A DNA stretch of 64,000 bases from Prevotella sp. P5-108 (GTDB lineage Bacteria > Bacteroidota > Bacteroidia > Bacteroidales > Bacteroidaceae): assembly GCF_002251385.1 (NCBI RefSeq), contig NZ_NPJJ01000018.1, forward strand, positions 1 to 64,000, written 5' to 3'. Of this stretch, positions 64,000 to 64,000 are shown one piece after another (the stretch's first letter is position 1; every line of letters begins with the position of its first letter). The notes beneath the pieces are model-generated. The model was not told where the DNA came from. It saw nothing but the letters and a program-made list of their open reading frames with translations, and did no database searches. Position numbers and translations under genes: made by a program.

Positions 64000-64000
64000 G

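Overview
The window looks like the chromosome of a Bacteroidales bacterium, most likely a Prevotella-like member. The evidence is: Bacteroidetes-type promoters (a TAnnTTTG box, several with an upstream TTTG at 19-20 nt) with no clear Shine-Dalgarno sites; SusB-like GH97 and GH78 glycosidases; fused gamma-alpha 2-oxoacid:ferredoxin oxidoreductase; a short NusA; and the CfxA beta-lactamase on a Tn4555-like mobilizable element. Host genes are GC-rich. The mobile element, and above all cfxA and the DinD-like gene, are visibly more AT-rich. No rRNA, tRNA or CRISPR array was recognised.

Layout. 1-4.6 kb: an operon of a caspase-like protein (cut by the window edge), a secreted papain-like protease and a DsbD-type thiol reductase. 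4.7-7.5 kb: a Sel1-repeat protein and a small ORF. 7.5-11.1 kb: a gene-poor, repeat-rich zone holding one IS1182-type element. 11.1-21.4 kb: a 10.3-kb mobilizable element with a four-HTH targeting-like protein, tyrosine integrase, membrane protein, excisionase, RepA-like ATPase, primase, MobV relaxase, cfxA and an Abi remnant. It lies between 11-bp direct repeats and splits one copy of a dispersed palindromic repeat. 21.4-29.2 kb: a LuxR/DUF1349 pair, then the suf iron-sulfur operon (sufB, an outer-membrane barrel gene, sufC, sufD, sufS). 29.3-34.1 kb: rimP-nusA-infB behind a promoter and a terminator-like leader hairpin. 34.2-38.8 kb: a nucleoside-kinase-like gene and korAB. 38.9-40.6 kb: a Na/Pi cotransporter. 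40.6-45.0 kb: umuDC between long inverted repeats built from the dispersed palindromes, followed by a 43-bp minisatellite. 45.1-47.1 kb: GH97. 47.4-52.2 kb: RNase R, a hemolysin III-like protein and a WG-repeat protein. 52.4-58.6 kb: epimerase, PAP2 phosphatase, MiaB, MsbA-like exporter and LpxL-like acyltransferase, which together suggest envelope and lipid A work. 58.9-59.7 kb: a DinD/BRO gene bounded by short inverted repeats. 59.8-64.0 kb: a translationally coupled GH78 and DUF4965 pair running off the window.

The main unexplained structure is non-coding. A composite family of hairpin modules recurs at least ten times. It flanks umuDC as large inverted repeats and served as the landing site of the cfxA element. 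Inside that element, a shared hairpin module precedes both int and xis, and two inverted clusters of TGTCCC/GGGACA repeats lie around the RepA-like/primase junction.
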